Positions 42,146 through 50,940 of a stretch of 64,000 nt of DNA are shown one piece after another. A model generated the notes under the pieces. The model had not been told where the DNA came from and searched no databases. It saw only the letters and a list, made by a program, of their open reading frames with translations. This DNA is from an uncultured Christensenella sp. GTDB lineage: Bacteria; Bacillota; Clostridia; Christensenellales; UBA3700. A program made the translations under genes and the position numbers. The stretch is taken from NCBI GenBank assembly GCA_910578245.1, contig CAJTPC010000001.1, positions 62,001 through 126,000 of the forward strand. Reading direction: 5' to 3'. Position 1 is the first letter of the stretch; every line of letters begins with the position of its first letter.

Positions 42146-42679
42146 TTAGTCTTTTAGAAACACTTCCTCGTACAAATTTATGGCATTATTTATGGACTCT
42201 ATAGCCTCATCTCTACCCGACAACTCAAGAACTTCCATTTTCTTGCCCTCAAGCTGCTTATATACTCCAAAAAAGTGTTTCATTTCTTCTATAATGTGTG
42301 GCGGAAGCTGACTGACGTCTTTGTATCCGTTCCAGTTTGGGTCCTTGAACGGAACCGCCAAAATCTTGATATCCTCCGCGCCATCGTCAATCATGGCGAT
42401 TTGGCCTATCGGATAACACCTCACTAACGACAACGGAGCTATCTCCTCACTGCATATGACCAGCACGTCCAACGGGTCGCCATCGTCTGCATAGGTACGC
42501 GGAATAAATCCGTAATTGGCAGGATAATGCGTAGCCGTATAAAGTATTCTATCCAAAACAAGCATACCCGTCTGCTTGTCGACTTCATACTTGTTCTTAC
42601 ATCCCTTAGGAATTTCAATACAAGCTATAAAATCTTCGCTGGCAATTCTGTCTTTGCTTATTTCATGCCAAATATTCAT
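42146..42679 (-). CDS. ppa: Inorganic pyrophosphatase, family I
   Basis: 177 residues with the family signature DGDPLDVLVI (near 63-72) and the surrounding NYGFIPRTYAD and DPNWNGYKDVSQLP. It hydrolyses pyrophosphate to two phosphates with Mg2+. It begins an apparent operon ppa-comEC-holA-membrane protein-M28-like, all with gaps of 32 bases or less or overlaps. Confidence 0.93.
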   Translation of the reverse strand: MNIWHEISKDRIASEDFIACIEIPKGCKNKYEVDKQTGMLVLDRILYTATHYPANYGFIPRTYADDGDPLDVLVICSEEIAPLSLVRCYPIGQIAMIDDGAEDIKILAVPFKDPNWNGYKDVSQLPPHIIEEMKHFFGVYKQLEGKKMEVLELSGRDEAIESINNAINLYEEVFLKD

Positions 42680-42841
42680 ACTTTCCGTTCCCCAAACGCA
42701 TTTTTAATATTGTACTATATCTTTTATGATAAATCTATAATTTTTTGAACATTTCTCATTATTTTTTTATTTTTTTGATTGCAAATGCCCAAATTGTATG
42801 CTAATATAATAAAGCAATAAGCAATTTAACCGCAAAATTAT

Positions 42842-42928
42842 GCCGAAGTGGTGGAATTGGCAGACGCGCCGGACTCAAAATCCGGTGATGGCGACATCGT
42901 GCGGGTTCAAGTCCCGCCTTCGGCACCA
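42842..42928 (+). tRNA. tRNA-Leu (anticodon CAA)
   Basis: The acceptor arms GCCGAAG and CTTCGGC pair, followed by A and the encoded CCA. Anticodon stem CCGGA / TCCGG encloses loop CTCAAAA with anticodon CAA (reads UUG). A long variable arm, as expected for Leu, and the T arm GCGGGTTCAAGTCCCGC are present. The 3' part is copied at 46561-46579. Confidence 0.96.
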
Positions 42929-42960
42929 TAGTTAAGAAGTCGCGTCTTAGTGAGAAATAG

Positions 42961-42990
42961 AAAGTGAGATGGCTTACAATCTCACTTTTT
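42961..42990 (+). terminator. Terminator after tRNA-Leu
   Basis: 10-base stem AAAGTGAGAT / ATCTCACTTT with an 8-base loop, then TTC. The remainder to 43298 has no gene; it holds one copy of the 18-base direct repeat. Confidence 0.75.
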
Positions 42991-43192
42991 CTATTCGCCA
43001 GATCTATGTGACTTTTTTTCATAGTTGTGACATAGGGATACCGAATTTGTGACGCTTGCACAAGACGCTACTAACTTGCTCGCTATTCCGTTGCTATCGC
43101 TCCTTACAAATCCCTACCTCTAGCGCCACCTTAGCACACGCAAAAGAAACTCCAAAGTGCGTGTTATTTATATTTCAAGCACTTTGAGTATC

Positions 43193-43210
43193 AAAATCCT
43201 TTTTGTTCAT
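43193..43210 (+). repeat. Direct repeat, left copy (18 bases)
   Basis: AAAATCCTTTTTGTTCAT, identical to 46591-46608 on the other side of the R-M genes. Confidence 0.8.
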
Positions 43211-43298
43211 TCAACTATCACCTGCAACAACACTTTTCCACTGCTCCAAAAAATCTATCGCCATTGTACAATAAGGATTTTCCTATATGTTATAATTT

Positions 43299-43874
43299 TT
43301 AAATGAATTGCTTTATTAATTCTTGGCTTAAAGCCGACAATGACCAAAGTTGTCCCATAGCACTATACTCAAAATTTTGTGTAATAGTATTCCATTGCAT
43401 AAATCCAAGTAAATGCGTCATTTCTTCCCCATGATTTTTTCTTCGGATAATTTTTGAGACATCTTCATCTGATGAAAGAATCGCTGACAAACGGCTACTT
43501 GCTCCATTATCTATATTAATTAGAAGCCCAAATTTAGCATTAGAAACCACATTGTATCCAAGTAATTGCGACCATTCCGCTAATCCTACAGATTCACGCA
43601 ATTTAACTTCTAAAATTACTATTTCAAATTTTTCCCCATTTGTTATGATTCCAAATATATCTAAATTCAAAGGATACATATTCCTACTATATGTCTTCAT
43701 ACATTGACACTTTTCGGGATGCTCCTCAATTAGCTCTTTGATTTTTGTAGTTAACTCTCCACTCTTCCAATATATCTCGATATCTTTAATGCCTTTAGCC
43801 GCAAAATTACTTTTAAGTTGAGCCTCAATAAATCTCGTAATCTCAGGATAATGTGCTATTTCATTTTTCTTCAT
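43299..43874 (-). CDS. PD-(D/E)XK nuclease-like protein
   Basis: 191 residues. The core reads LDIFGII (Asp72), then a strand and ILEVKL with Glu89-x-Lys91, followed by WSQLLGYNVVSN, where a Gln after the ExK strand is common in restriction nucleases. This is a PD-(D/E)XK motif with correct spacing. It probably supplies DNA cleavage for the linked methyltransferase. The ATG overlaps the stop of the upstream gene by 4 bases (ATGA), with GAGGATG upstream. Homology outside the core is not recognised. Confidence 0.72.
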   Translation of the reverse strand: MKKNEIAHYPEITRFIEAQLKSNFAAKGIKDIEIYWKSGELTTKIKELIEEHPEKCQCMKTYSRNMYPLNLDIFGIITNGEKFEIVILEVKLRESVGLAEWSQLLGYNVVSNAKFGLLINIDNGASSRLSAILSSDEDVSKIIRRKNHGEEMTHLLGFMQWNTITQNFEYSAMGQLWSLSALSQELIKQFI

Positions 43875-45265
43875 TTAAGATCATCCTCTATTATTTGTCT
43901 AACTTTTAATTTATAAGTGTTGTTATCATCATAAGAAATAAGGTTTTTATAAACATTTGGATTATTAGGGCCTATCAAAACCGAATATCCATTCATAGAA
44001 AAATACATAGGTGTCAAAATATCTGGTAAATTGCACTTAACTTTTGCTTGAGGATTGCGCTCTAAATACGAGATTATGATTTGCTCCTCCGAGCCCTTTG
44101 GTCTTAATCCATTAAGTTGACCTGTATCGGCAGCAATTAAAAATGCTATTGCCCGAATTATTTTTGATACTGGATAACCTGAATTAATTCCATTGCCCCA
44201 CATTAGGTGAGAGTCATTCTTACTATTTAGGATTGTTGAAATAGTAAGTTCCTCTTGTCTATAGGTACGGTTTTTAAATAATGGATCGGCATTGATTATT
44301 GATTCGATATCATTATCCGTTCCTTTCACCATAATAGGGAAAGGATTTATATAATTTTCGGCTTTACACAAGATCTTTCTTACTTCGGAGTATGGAGCAT
44401 GCTCACAACCTAAAACTGCGCAAACATGCTTATTATGTATATAATGTCCGCCTCTAATGTCAGTTGGTAATAATGAACTGTTTTCATCACTATGAACACA
44501 AGACATTGATGGGCTTTTTATCTCTCGATCTTCACAAGGTATGGCTACATTAATTTGGCTTTCCAACTCAATATTCTGTTTTATAGAGGTGGCTTTAGAT
44601 GCAAAAGCGAAAGCCCCAAATTTGTCATATTGATCCAAATACACTCTCAATTTAAAGCCCTTTTTCCATCTTTTATCATAAGGATTCATTCCACAATGAA
44701 AATTAGGATGATTCCATAGAATCTGGTCTGGATAACATTTAATACTATGAAGCAACTTACATAATGCACAAACAAAGTGATACTCAAACCCATTAATCTC
44801 AAATGAAATCATTTGCTTATCATCAGTAAATCTTCGATGCGATTGTTTAGTACTGCCAATTGTATCAGCAAGTCCGGCAATAAACCGCCGTTTTAAATTA
44901 TCATCAACGAGTGCCGGGACAATATTATTTATATTTGCAGTTTTTCTAATCTCCCCCTCACATACTATATCGTAAGATTCTAATTCAGCCCGCAATTCAG
45001 TTAAATCGCCTTCACATAATATATTCCACTCGCCACTAGTAACTGTATCATATGAAATTGATAGTCCATAAATTGCACGAAAATAAGGACTTACAACTTT
45101 CATAACATCTTTTGATATTTGCCCTGCACGCAGAGGATTTGACTCATAAGACCCCCACTGTTTATACGGCAGTCTAATACGGAATACATCTTCTGCATCT
45201 CCCCAAATTCCACCACCTATTATCAATCCTAAAAGATACGCTCTATCTGAATCCATATTGATCAT
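43871..45265 (-). CDS. LAGLIDADG-like protein in the restriction-modification operon
   Basis: 464 residues. Two segments fit the LAGLIDADG helix plus strand pattern: AYLLGLIIGGGIWGD (9-23) followed by VFRIRL, and RRFIAGLADTIGS (126-138) followed by ISFEINGFEYHFV. The usual catalytic acid position of each helix is Gly or Ile, so it may bind DNA without cutting. The C-terminal 200 residues have a CxxC-free, mixed fold I do not know. It overlaps both neighbours by 4 bases. It could be a recognition subunit for the PD-(D/E)XK protein; this is inference. Confidence 0.6.
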   Translation of the reverse strand: MINMDSDRAYLLGLIIGGGIWGDAEDVFRIRLPYKQWGSYESNPLRAGQISKDVMKVVSPYFRAIYGLSISYDTVTSGEWNILCEGDLTELRAELESYDIVCEGEIRKTANINNIVPALVDDNLKRRFIAGLADTIGSTKQSHRRFTDDKQMISFEINGFEYHFVCALCKLLHSIKCYPDQILWNHPNFHCGMNPYDKRWKKGFKLRVYLDQYDKFGAFAFASKATSIKQNIELESQINVAIPCEDREIKSPSMSCVHSDENSSLLPTDIRGGHYIHNKHVCAVLGCEHAPYSEVRKILCKAENYINPFPIMVKGTDNDIESIINADPLFKNRTYRQEELTISTILNSKNDSHLMWGNGINSGYPVSKIIRAIAFLIAADTGQLNGLRPKGSEEQIIISYLERNPQAKVKCNLPDILTPMYFSMNGYSVLIGPNNPNVYKNLISYDDNNTYKLKVRQIIEDDLK

Positions 45266-46299
45266 TTCTCCTCAAAAACTTGTTGCATGATCTCTGTGGC
45301 CATCACATTAGCAAGCCTAGGCGGAACAGCGTTTCCTATAACCTTATACATAGCTGTAATGTTTTTTAATCCATCATCGTTAAATATGAAATCATCGGGA
45401 AATGTTTGAATCCTTGCAACCTCTCTTATCGTAAAACGTCTATTTTCAGTTGGATGTATAATTCCACAGTTTTCGGGTTGCGCAGAAGCCGTTATTGTTC
45501 CTGCTATCTCTTCTCTCGAAAAACGTCTATAGAATTTAGGTGAATGATATTTCTTCATATCATCTCTAATTCTCTTAAATCTTGGTGCAAGATGTTCGTA
45601 TGGCACATCTTTCCATGAACCACCTTCTGGAATATACTCTATCATTTCCAAAGCTTGAGGTGAAAGTGGCCAATGCACCTGATTTGGGATATCTTCTTCT
45701 ATATTCAAGATATATTTTAATGCAAGTCCGTTCCTAGATTGTTTCTTAGGAAATCTAAATACCCTATTCAAATCTTTTCTAATGCCAACGAATAGAACCC
45801 TTTGCCGATTTTGAGGAACTCCATAATCCGCTGCATTAACCAGTTGATATTCTACATTATAACCGATATCATTTATTGTCGACAAGTCTTCTTTTATTAC
45901 CAAAGCTAAATCACGTCCATCAATATATTTGGTTGACAATAATCCCTTTACATTTTCAAAAACAATTACTTTTGGCATCTTTTCACCAATTATACGTAAA
46001 CATTCTTTATATAACATTCCTCTTGAATCATGAACGCCTTTACGCTTTCCTGCGTTTGAAAATGGCTGACATGGAAACCCTGCTGTCAATATATCACAGT
46101 CAGGAATATCATTTTCGCTAACAGTCATGATATCTCTACCATCAATATCGCCTAAATTTAATTTATGTATTGCTTGTGCATCCTTGTCAAAGTCATTAGC
46201 CCATATAATATCAAAACCTGCTTGTCTAAAACCAAGGTCTAATCCACCGCAACCAGAAAAAAGCGATACCATCTTAGGTTTGTTTCCATTAACTTTCAT
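45262..46299 (-). CDS. DNA (cytosine-5) methyltransferase
   Basis: 345 residues with the m5C motifs in order: motif I SLFSGCGGLDLGF (12-24), motif IV AGFPCQPFSNAGKR with Cys77, motif VI ENVKG (115-119), motif VIII QNRQRVLFVGI, motif IX and motif X YKVIGNAVPP near 318-327. It methylates cytosine in a specific site and would protect the host from the linked nuclease. It starts the operon; the next gene begins 4 bases before its stop. The sequence recognised is unknown. Confidence 0.93.
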   Translation of the reverse strand: MKVNGNKPKMVSLFSGCGGLDLGFRQAGFDIIWANDFDKDAQAIHKLNLGDIDGRDIMTVSENDIPDCDILTAGFPCQPFSNAGKRKGVHDSRGMLYKECLRIIGEKMPKVIVFENVKGLLSTKYIDGRDLALVIKEDLSTINDIGYNVEYQLVNAADYGVPQNRQRVLFVGIRKDLNRVFRFPKKQSRNGLALKYILNIEEDIPNQVHWPLSPQALEMIEYIPEGGSWKDVPYEHLAPRFKRIRDDMKKYHSPKFYRRFSREEIAGTITASAQPENCGIIHPTENRRFTIREVARIQTFPDDFIFNDDGLKNITAMYKVIGNAVPPRLANVMATEIMQQVFEEK

Positions 46300-46391
46300 T
46301 TTCTCTTTCCTTATATTTTGCGAAATATATTCACATATTAATATTTTGTAACTCTACAAGTATAAATCATATATTTGTCACTAAATTACTT

Positions 46392-46409
46392 TTTGGTTAT
46401 GTAACCAAA
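46392..46409. promoter_or_regulatory. Palindrome upstream of the methyltransferase gene
   Basis: TTTGGTTA-TG-TAACCAAA, an 8-base perfect inverted repeat about 90 bases before the methyltransferase start. It may be an operator for control of R-M expression; no controller protein is encoded nearby. Confidence 0.4.
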
Positions 46410-46560
46410 GACAATATATTATTAATATTATTTTATCATTAATATAATTAAAAGTCAAAAATATAGGAACCAATAAATATCTGTTTTTAAAAAGTTATCT
46501 ATTAAAAACTAAAACTATGCATTTTTTACTTCCATACTGTGTAAATATTTAGACATAAAA

Positions 46561-46579
46561 TTCAAGTCCCGACTTCGGC
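46561..46579 (+). repeat. Partial copy of the tRNA-Leu 3' end
   Basis: TTCAAGTCCCGACTTCGGC, 18 of 19 bases identical to 42906-42924 in tRNA-Leu, same orientation. It is followed by TATGCC instead of ACCA, so it is not a functional tRNA. Confidence 0.75.
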
Positions 46580-46590
46580 TATGCCTTAAA

Positions 46591-46608
46591 AAAATCCTTT
46601 TTGTTCAT
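46591..46608 (+). repeat. Direct repeat, right copy (18 bases)
   Basis: AAAATCCTTTTTGTTCAT, identical to 43193-43210. Confidence 0.8.
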
Positions 46609-46623
46609 CACGCACAATATTAG

Positions 46624-46651
46624 AAAGGCTCACGCAAGTGAGCCTTTTTTT
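46624..46651 (+). terminator. Strong rightward terminator
   Basis: Stem AAAGGCTCAC / GTGAGCCTTT, loop GCAA, followed by T residues. No rightward gene ends here now; it may be the original terminator of the tRNA-Leu transcript before the island entered. It could also stop the methyltransferase gene on the other strand. Confidence 0.75.
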
Positions 46652-46679
46652 GCGGCGTGAAGAGCAGGAGCGCCGAATT

Positions 46680-47465
46680 TTACTGCTTTTTAAGTTCAAC
46701 TAGAGCGCCATAGTGTAGAATATCAAATTCATTAGGAGCAATACGTTCAAGTAGCGCTCTATGTTCCTGCTCCCACTTCTCTATCTCTTCCTCGGAAAGC
46801 GAGGCGCCGATTCCACGACAAGCCTTCATTCTACCGTTCCAACTTTCACGAGTAAACGGTACTCTTAAAGTAAATTCCTCGTGATAAACGAGTTCAAAGT
46901 TTTCTTTGTAACAATCGGGTACGTCTATCGGGCGTTTCGTCTCTCCTGCGCCACTCCAATTCGGATTATATTTTAATACAAGGTTTTCACTCGCGCCTGC
47001 TATCTTATCTTCAAACGGCAACCACGCCATATATAAAATAAGAATTACCCCACCTCGTTTGAGCATACGATAAAGTTTAGGCATAACGGTTTTATGGTCA
47101 AAATACCAAAAACATTGACAAGCTGTAATTACGTCAAAAGAATTATCGGGAAAACTTAGGTCTTCCGTCGCTAATGTGTGATAATCTATATTCAAACCCT
47201 TTGAAAGGATTTTGGCTTGCTTTATTTGATTTTCTGAAATATCCAGAGCCGTCCACTTTGCTCCATATTGATACATGTTTCTAGGAAGCACTCCCGTACC
47301 CGTTCCAATATCAAGGACAGATTGTCCGCTCACGCATAACTTTCGGTCAATGATCTTTTGATAAAACTCTTTTGGATAGATATCTCGGAACTTCGCATAA
47401 TCCAAAGACGTACGCCCCCAATCAAACGGCTTGCCCCCGTCTATATCTTTATTCGTTTTCTTCAT
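46680..47465 (-). CDS. Class I SAM-dependent methyltransferase
   Basis: 261 residues of the Methyltransf_11/UbiE-like type: motif I VLDIGTGTG near 51-59, WTALDISENQI, and a post-I ATEDLSFPDNSFDVITACQ block, then LKRGGVILI. The N-terminal FDWGRTSLDYAKFRDIYP is shared by many Clostridial family members. The substrate is unknown. GGAGAT precedes the ATG. It stands alone just past the island boundary. Confidence 0.87.
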   Translation of the reverse strand: MKKTNKDIDGGKPFDWGRTSLDYAKFRDIYPKEFYQKIIDRKLCVSGQSVLDIGTGTGVLPRNMYQYGAKWTALDISENQIKQAKILSKGLNIDYHTLATEDLSFPDNSFDVITACQCFWYFDHKTVMPKLYRMLKRGGVILILYMAWLPFEDKIAGASENLVLKYNPNWSGAGETKRPIDVPDCYKENFELVYHEEFTLRVPFTRESWNGRMKACRGIGASLSEEEIEKWEQEHRALLERIAPNEFDILHYGALVELKKQ

Positions 47466-47575
47466 ACCAAATCTCCGTAATTACTATTTTATCTAAATAT
47501 TAAAATTATACAATGATTTACAGTAGGAATCAAAAGGAACGTACAAATTAGTCCAAAAGCGTGCGCTTTTCATTC

Positions 47576-49294
47576 CTACTCTTTGCCGAACTTAACAGTA
47601 GATAAATCTTTACCCGGTAAAATGATGGGATAGACGTTCTCTTCTTCGTCAATCATAAATTCTAACAAAGTGGGAACGTCTGTTTGTTGTACTGCAAAAG
47701 AAAAAGCCTCGTCTACTTCTTCTTTTCTTGTAACTCGTCTATACCTTACTTCATAACTATCCGCGAGTTTTTGGAAATTGGGAACGTAAGCCGGACATTC
47801 TTGCATTGTCGCGCATTGCGTGGGACAACTTACTCTTCGTCTTAGACAGGTGCTTTGATATCTCTTTCCGTAATACAATTCTTGCCATTGTCTTACGTTG
47901 CCAAGCCAACAATTATTCAACAAACATATTATAATAGGCAAGCCGTTGATAACTGCAGTCGCAAGTTCTTGCGCGTTCATTTGAAAACCGCCGTCGCCTA
48001 CTATTGCCACAACGGGAGTTTGAGGATTTGCCAACTTGGCTCCTATTGCCGCAGGCAGTCCGAATCCCATAGTACCAAAACCGCCAGATGTCAGCAGCCT
48101 TCTACGTTCGTTTAGCTTCAAAAACTGCGTAGTCCACAATTGGTTTTGGCCTACATCGGTTGCGACAATTATATCGTCAAACAAAGTATTTAGTTTTTCA
48201 ATTATAATTTGCGGATTAAGTTTATCGTTTGCTATCTTGACGGGATACGCCGATTTCAATTCATCCAACTCCTTTATCCAGCTAGATAATTCCAGCGATT
48301 TTGCGCTTTCCGTCAATAAAGATAATACTGCTCCGGCATCGCCTAATAAAGATATGTCTGCTTGTACATTTTTAGATATAGTCGAAGGGTCTATATCAAT
48401 GTGAATAATCTTCGCGTGTTTTGCAAAATCTTGCCTATTTCCTGCAATTCTATCGTTAAACCTTGTTCCTATTGACAGCAATAAATCACACTTTTCTATT
48501 GCGCTATTTGCTCCGAAACTTCCGTGAATGCCTACATTCCCAAAGAATAATGCGCTGTCACTTGGAATCGCTCCCTTGCCCATAATCGTAGTCACTACTG
48601 GAATGCCTGTCAGTTCAACAAATTTGCCCAACTCCTTTTCTGCTTTTGCAATTCTTACTCCGCCACCCGCCAACAATAATGGACGTTTTGCGCTTTGCAA
48701 AGCCTCAATAGTTTCGTTGATTTGGTTGCTTTGTTGTTCTAAAGTTGGCACGGTATCACATATCTGTACAAAAGACGGATATTCTTCACTTCCAAGTTGC
48801 TGTTGAATATCTTTGGGTATATCGACAAGAACGGCTCCCGGTTTGCCTGATTGCGCAATATAAAAAGCCTTTTTGATTACCTCGCCCAACTCTTCTCGAC
48901 TGCGTACTGTAATCGCATACTTCGTAACGCTCTTAACCATATCTACTATGTCTGCTTCTTGAAAAGCGTCCTTGCCGATAAGTGAAGTAACGACTTGCCC
49001 TGTAAAACATACAAGCGGAACTGCGTCATAATTTGCAGTCGCAATCGCCGTAACGAGATTCGTAGCGCCCGGTCCGCTTGTAACAAGACACACACCCGGC
49101 TTGCCACTTGATCTCGCATAGCCGTCGGCTGCGTGCGCTAGCCCTTGTTCATGTCTTGGCAATATCATATTTATTGAATTGTCATTGTACAATTCGTCTA
49201 ATATATCAATAATCTGCCCGCCTGGGTATGCGAATAGAACTTCTACTTTTTCCTCTTTTAATGCTTTTACAAACAACTGCGCTCCCGTAATCAT
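47576..49294 (-). CDS. ilvB: Acetolactate synthase large subunit-type TPP enzyme
   Basis: 572 residues. It has the TPP-activating Glu in RHEQGLAHAADGYAR (near 47-61), GPGATNLVTA, FAD-domain region, and TPP-Mg loop GDGGFQMNAQELATAV. A Cys-rich insertion with Cys483, 490, 494 and 500 (spacing C-X6-C-X3-C-X5-C) lies after the YYGKRY motif, as I recall from some Clostridial relatives. It condenses two pyruvates to acetolactate. No small subunit ilvN follows. It is coupled (ATGA overlap) to an upstream TetR gene, so it may serve a catabolic or stress role. Confidence 0.88.
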   Translation of the reverse strand: MITGAQLFVKALKEEKVEVLFAYPGGQIIDILDELYNDNSINMILPRHEQGLAHAADGYARSSGKPGVCLVTSGPGATNLVTAIATANYDAVPLVCFTGQVVTSLIGKDAFQEADIVDMVKSVTKYAITVRSREELGEVIKKAFYIAQSGKPGAVLVDIPKDIQQQLGSEEYPSFVQICDTVPTLEQQSNQINETIEALQSAKRPLLLAGGGVRIAKAEKELGKFVELTGIPVVTTIMGKGAIPSDSALFFGNVGIHGSFGANSAIEKCDLLLSIGTRFNDRIAGNRQDFAKHAKIIHIDIDPSTISKNVQADISLLGDAGAVLSLLTESAKSLELSSWIKELDELKSAYPVKIANDKLNPQIIIEKLNTLFDDIIVATDVGQNQLWTTQFLKLNERRRLLTSGGFGTMGFGLPAAIGAKLANPQTPVVAIVGDGGFQMNAQELATAVINGLPIIICLLNNCWLGNVRQWQELYYGKRYQSTCLRRRVSCPTQCATMQECPAYVPNFQKLADSYEVRYRRVTRKEEVDEAFSFAVQQTDVPTLLEFMIDEEENVYPIILPGKDLSTVKFGKE

Positions 49295-49866
49295 AACGCT
49301 ATCCCTCCAATGAGCGATTTGACCGTTGAATCGATATACTTCATCCGTTCTAAATCAAATAAATTATTGCCGAACGATGAAGAAAGAAAAGTAAATCCAA
49401 ACGTAGCGGACAATATCGTTGACGCTACTGCGTTGCAGTCTATATCTCTTATTTTGCCTTTGTTCTTCATTTCGCACAAATAGTCTGTCAACGCACGAAG
49501 AAAAGTTTGAGGTATATCCATAATTAACGGCGCAGTTTGCGGATAAATTTGTGGCGAACGCAAACCTATTGACAAGCGAACGAATTGAGGCGTAACTTCT
49601 TTCATATAGTTTGCCATAAACATTTTCAAATCGCTTTCAATATCCCATTTTATATCTGCAAACGTCTCTAACGTAATGTTGGGGCGATATTGAGGCAATT
49701 CCATTCCCGCAATGACTATTTCTTTTTTCTCTTTGAATTTACGAAAAATCGTACATTCATTTACGCCCGCTTTTTCAGCAATATCTTTTGTCGTTGCGCC
49801 GGTATATCCCCTTTCAAGAATGATTTCCATCATCGCATCAATTATCTTTTTGCTTGTCTTGTCCAT
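49291..49866 (-). CDS. TetR-family regulator upstream of acetolactate synthase
   Basis: 191 residues from ATG 49866 (TTGGAG 6 bases upstream); the start at 49899 would lie in the operator. TetR_N domain: IIDAMMEIILERGYTGATTKDIAEKAGVNECTIFRKFKEKKEI (about 8-50). The C-terminal ligand domain is typical of the TetR_C_33-like group. Its gene starts directly after a perfect palindrome, so it should be autoregulated and control ilvB, which it overlaps by 4 bases. Confidence 0.88.
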   Translation of the reverse strand: MDKTSKKIIDAMMEIILERGYTGATTKDIAEKAGVNECTIFRKFKEKKEIVIAGMELPQYRPNITLETFADIKWDIESDLKMFMANYMKEVTPQFVRLSIGLRSPQIYPQTAPLIMDIPQTFLRALTDYLCEMKNKGKIRDIDCNAVASTILSATFGFTFLSSSFGNNLFDLERMKYIDSTVKSLIGGIAL

Positions 49867-49878
49867 ACTATTCTCCAA

Positions 49879-49930
49879 AATGCAAGTGTTCACTTGCATT
49901 TATTTTAACAGGAAAAAAAGATATTGTCAA
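49879..49930 (-). promoter_or_regulatory. TetR-ilvB promoter and palindromic operator
   Basis: Minus strand TTGACA (49925-49930), 17 bases, TAAAAT (49902-49907), then a 10-base perfect inverted repeat AATGCAAGTG-TT-CACTTGCATT (49879-49900, given on the plus strand) over the transcription start. Position and symmetry are typical of a TetR repressor site. Confidence 0.8.
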
Positions 49931-49996
49931 GTACTAAAAAAACTTGAATGATATTTTTTAGAAACCAAAAGGCATTTTTATTCACTGTCAATAACC

Positions 49997-50016
49997 AAAA
50001 ACCTGCAAAAGCAGGT
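49997..50016 (-). terminator. Terminator of the GNAT gene
   Basis: Minus-strand stem ACCTGC / GCAGGT, loop TTTT, followed by TTTTT, just past the stop codon at 50022. Confidence 0.75.
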
Positions 50017-50021
50017 ATTTC

Positions 50022-50825
50022 TTATTTTTCTAGAACAATCAAAATCATATTAGAAGTGATCTTTTTCGATTGGTTTTTAACTCTATATCCTAAACTCATA
50101 TATAAGCGCAAAAGATGTCTTTCCTGCAAAATCGTTTCCACCACCCAACCTGTAGATCCGTGAATATTTTCTGCTGATTTTATTGCCGAACGCGCGTAAC
50201 CTTTTAGCCTATACTTCGGCATAATGAATATTTGAGCAAGTCGTTTCTTCTCTTGGGACTTTGAATCAACGACCCTTATTACGCCTACCGTCTGTTCTTC
50301 TGCCTTTATAAAATAGTGATAAGTATTGGGATCTTCTAATCTCGACTTTACTTTGTCAAGCGTCTCATTAGCCGGCGAGGTTTCGTAGTCCCCGTACTTT
50401 TGTAATAATTCGGCTAAAGCAATCTCTTGCATTTCCCATATAATTTGAGCGTCGCTAACGTTTGCCTCGACAAATTGCGCTGAGACATCTCTTTTGGCAT
50501 TATTTTCGCAATTACGTTGTTCACTTTTTAATCCGCAAGATACGGAATCAATAAACTCATCAAAGTCTTTTCCCGTAGGCGAACTTTCTTTCTTTAAGTC
50601 CCTATATATTCTTTTTGCTGTGATTACCGCATCTTTAGTCTGAAATATCCTTGAGCAAATTCCTATCACTACGACGTCGAATATTATCAAAGCTACGGCT
50701 ACTTTGACTATGACATTTTGAATATCTGCCGCCACGAAAATGCTTATTACACACAATGCAAAGCCCGCTATACCAATTACGGTTCCAATTATTCCTATTA
50801 GTTTTCTTAGCTTTTCTTTGTTCAT
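50022..50825 (-). CDS. Membrane-anchored GNAT acetyltransferase
   Basis: 267 residues. Two N-terminal membrane helices (about 9-33 and 37-57) precede a linker and a GNAT domain (about 113-267). The GNAT acetyl-CoA loop is IFIMPKYRLKGYARSAI (R-L-K-G-Y-A in place of the usual Q-x-x-G-x-G/A), with YHYFIKAEEQTVGVIRV as the central strands. It would acetylate a small amine or a protein N-terminus at the membrane. The membrane anchor is unusual for this family. Confidence 0.75.
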   Translation of the reverse strand: MNKEKLRKLIGIIGTVIGIAGFALCVISIFVAADIQNVIVKVAVALIIFDVVVIGICSRIFQTKDAVITAKRIYRDLKKESSPTGKDFDEFIDSVSCGLKSEQRNCENNAKRDVSAQFVEANVSDAQIIWEMQEIALAELLQKYGDYETSPANETLDKVKSRLEDPNTYHYFIKAEEQTVGVIRVVDSKSQEKKRLAQIFIMPKYRLKGYARSAIKSAENIHGSTGWVVETILQERHLLRLYMSLGYRVKNQSKKITSNMILIVLEK

Positions 50826-50940
50826 ATTTACAGATTTCCGTTTACTATTTCGTTTTTAATATAAAAACATATTGTTTTTCAAATATAAAGTGATTTGATT
50901 TACGCGCAAATATAAAATACCTGCGAATTGCATATATTCT

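Larger units (their letters stand above)
42906..46608. mobile_element. Putative tRNA-Leu-linked restriction-modification island
   Basis: The right side of tRNA-Leu (TTCAAGTCCCGCCTTCGGC, 42906-42924) recurs with one mismatch at 46561-46579. In addition AAAATCCTTTTTGTTCAT is repeated exactly at 43193-43210 and 46591-46608. Between them lie only three R-M genes and about 550 bases of non-coding DNA. No integrase is inside. The arrangement is like a small element inserted at a tRNA 3' end that kept its attachment sites. Insertion is inferred. Confidence 0.6.

Noticed and set aside
42801..43061. Minus-strand frame reading ...PKAGLEPARCRHHRILSPARLPIPP...
   Set aside because: It is the reverse strand of tRNA-Leu, a well-known false gene pattern.
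46561..46579. Second tRNA-Leu gene
   Set aside because: Only the T-arm and acceptor end are present; it lacks the anticodon arm and CCA.
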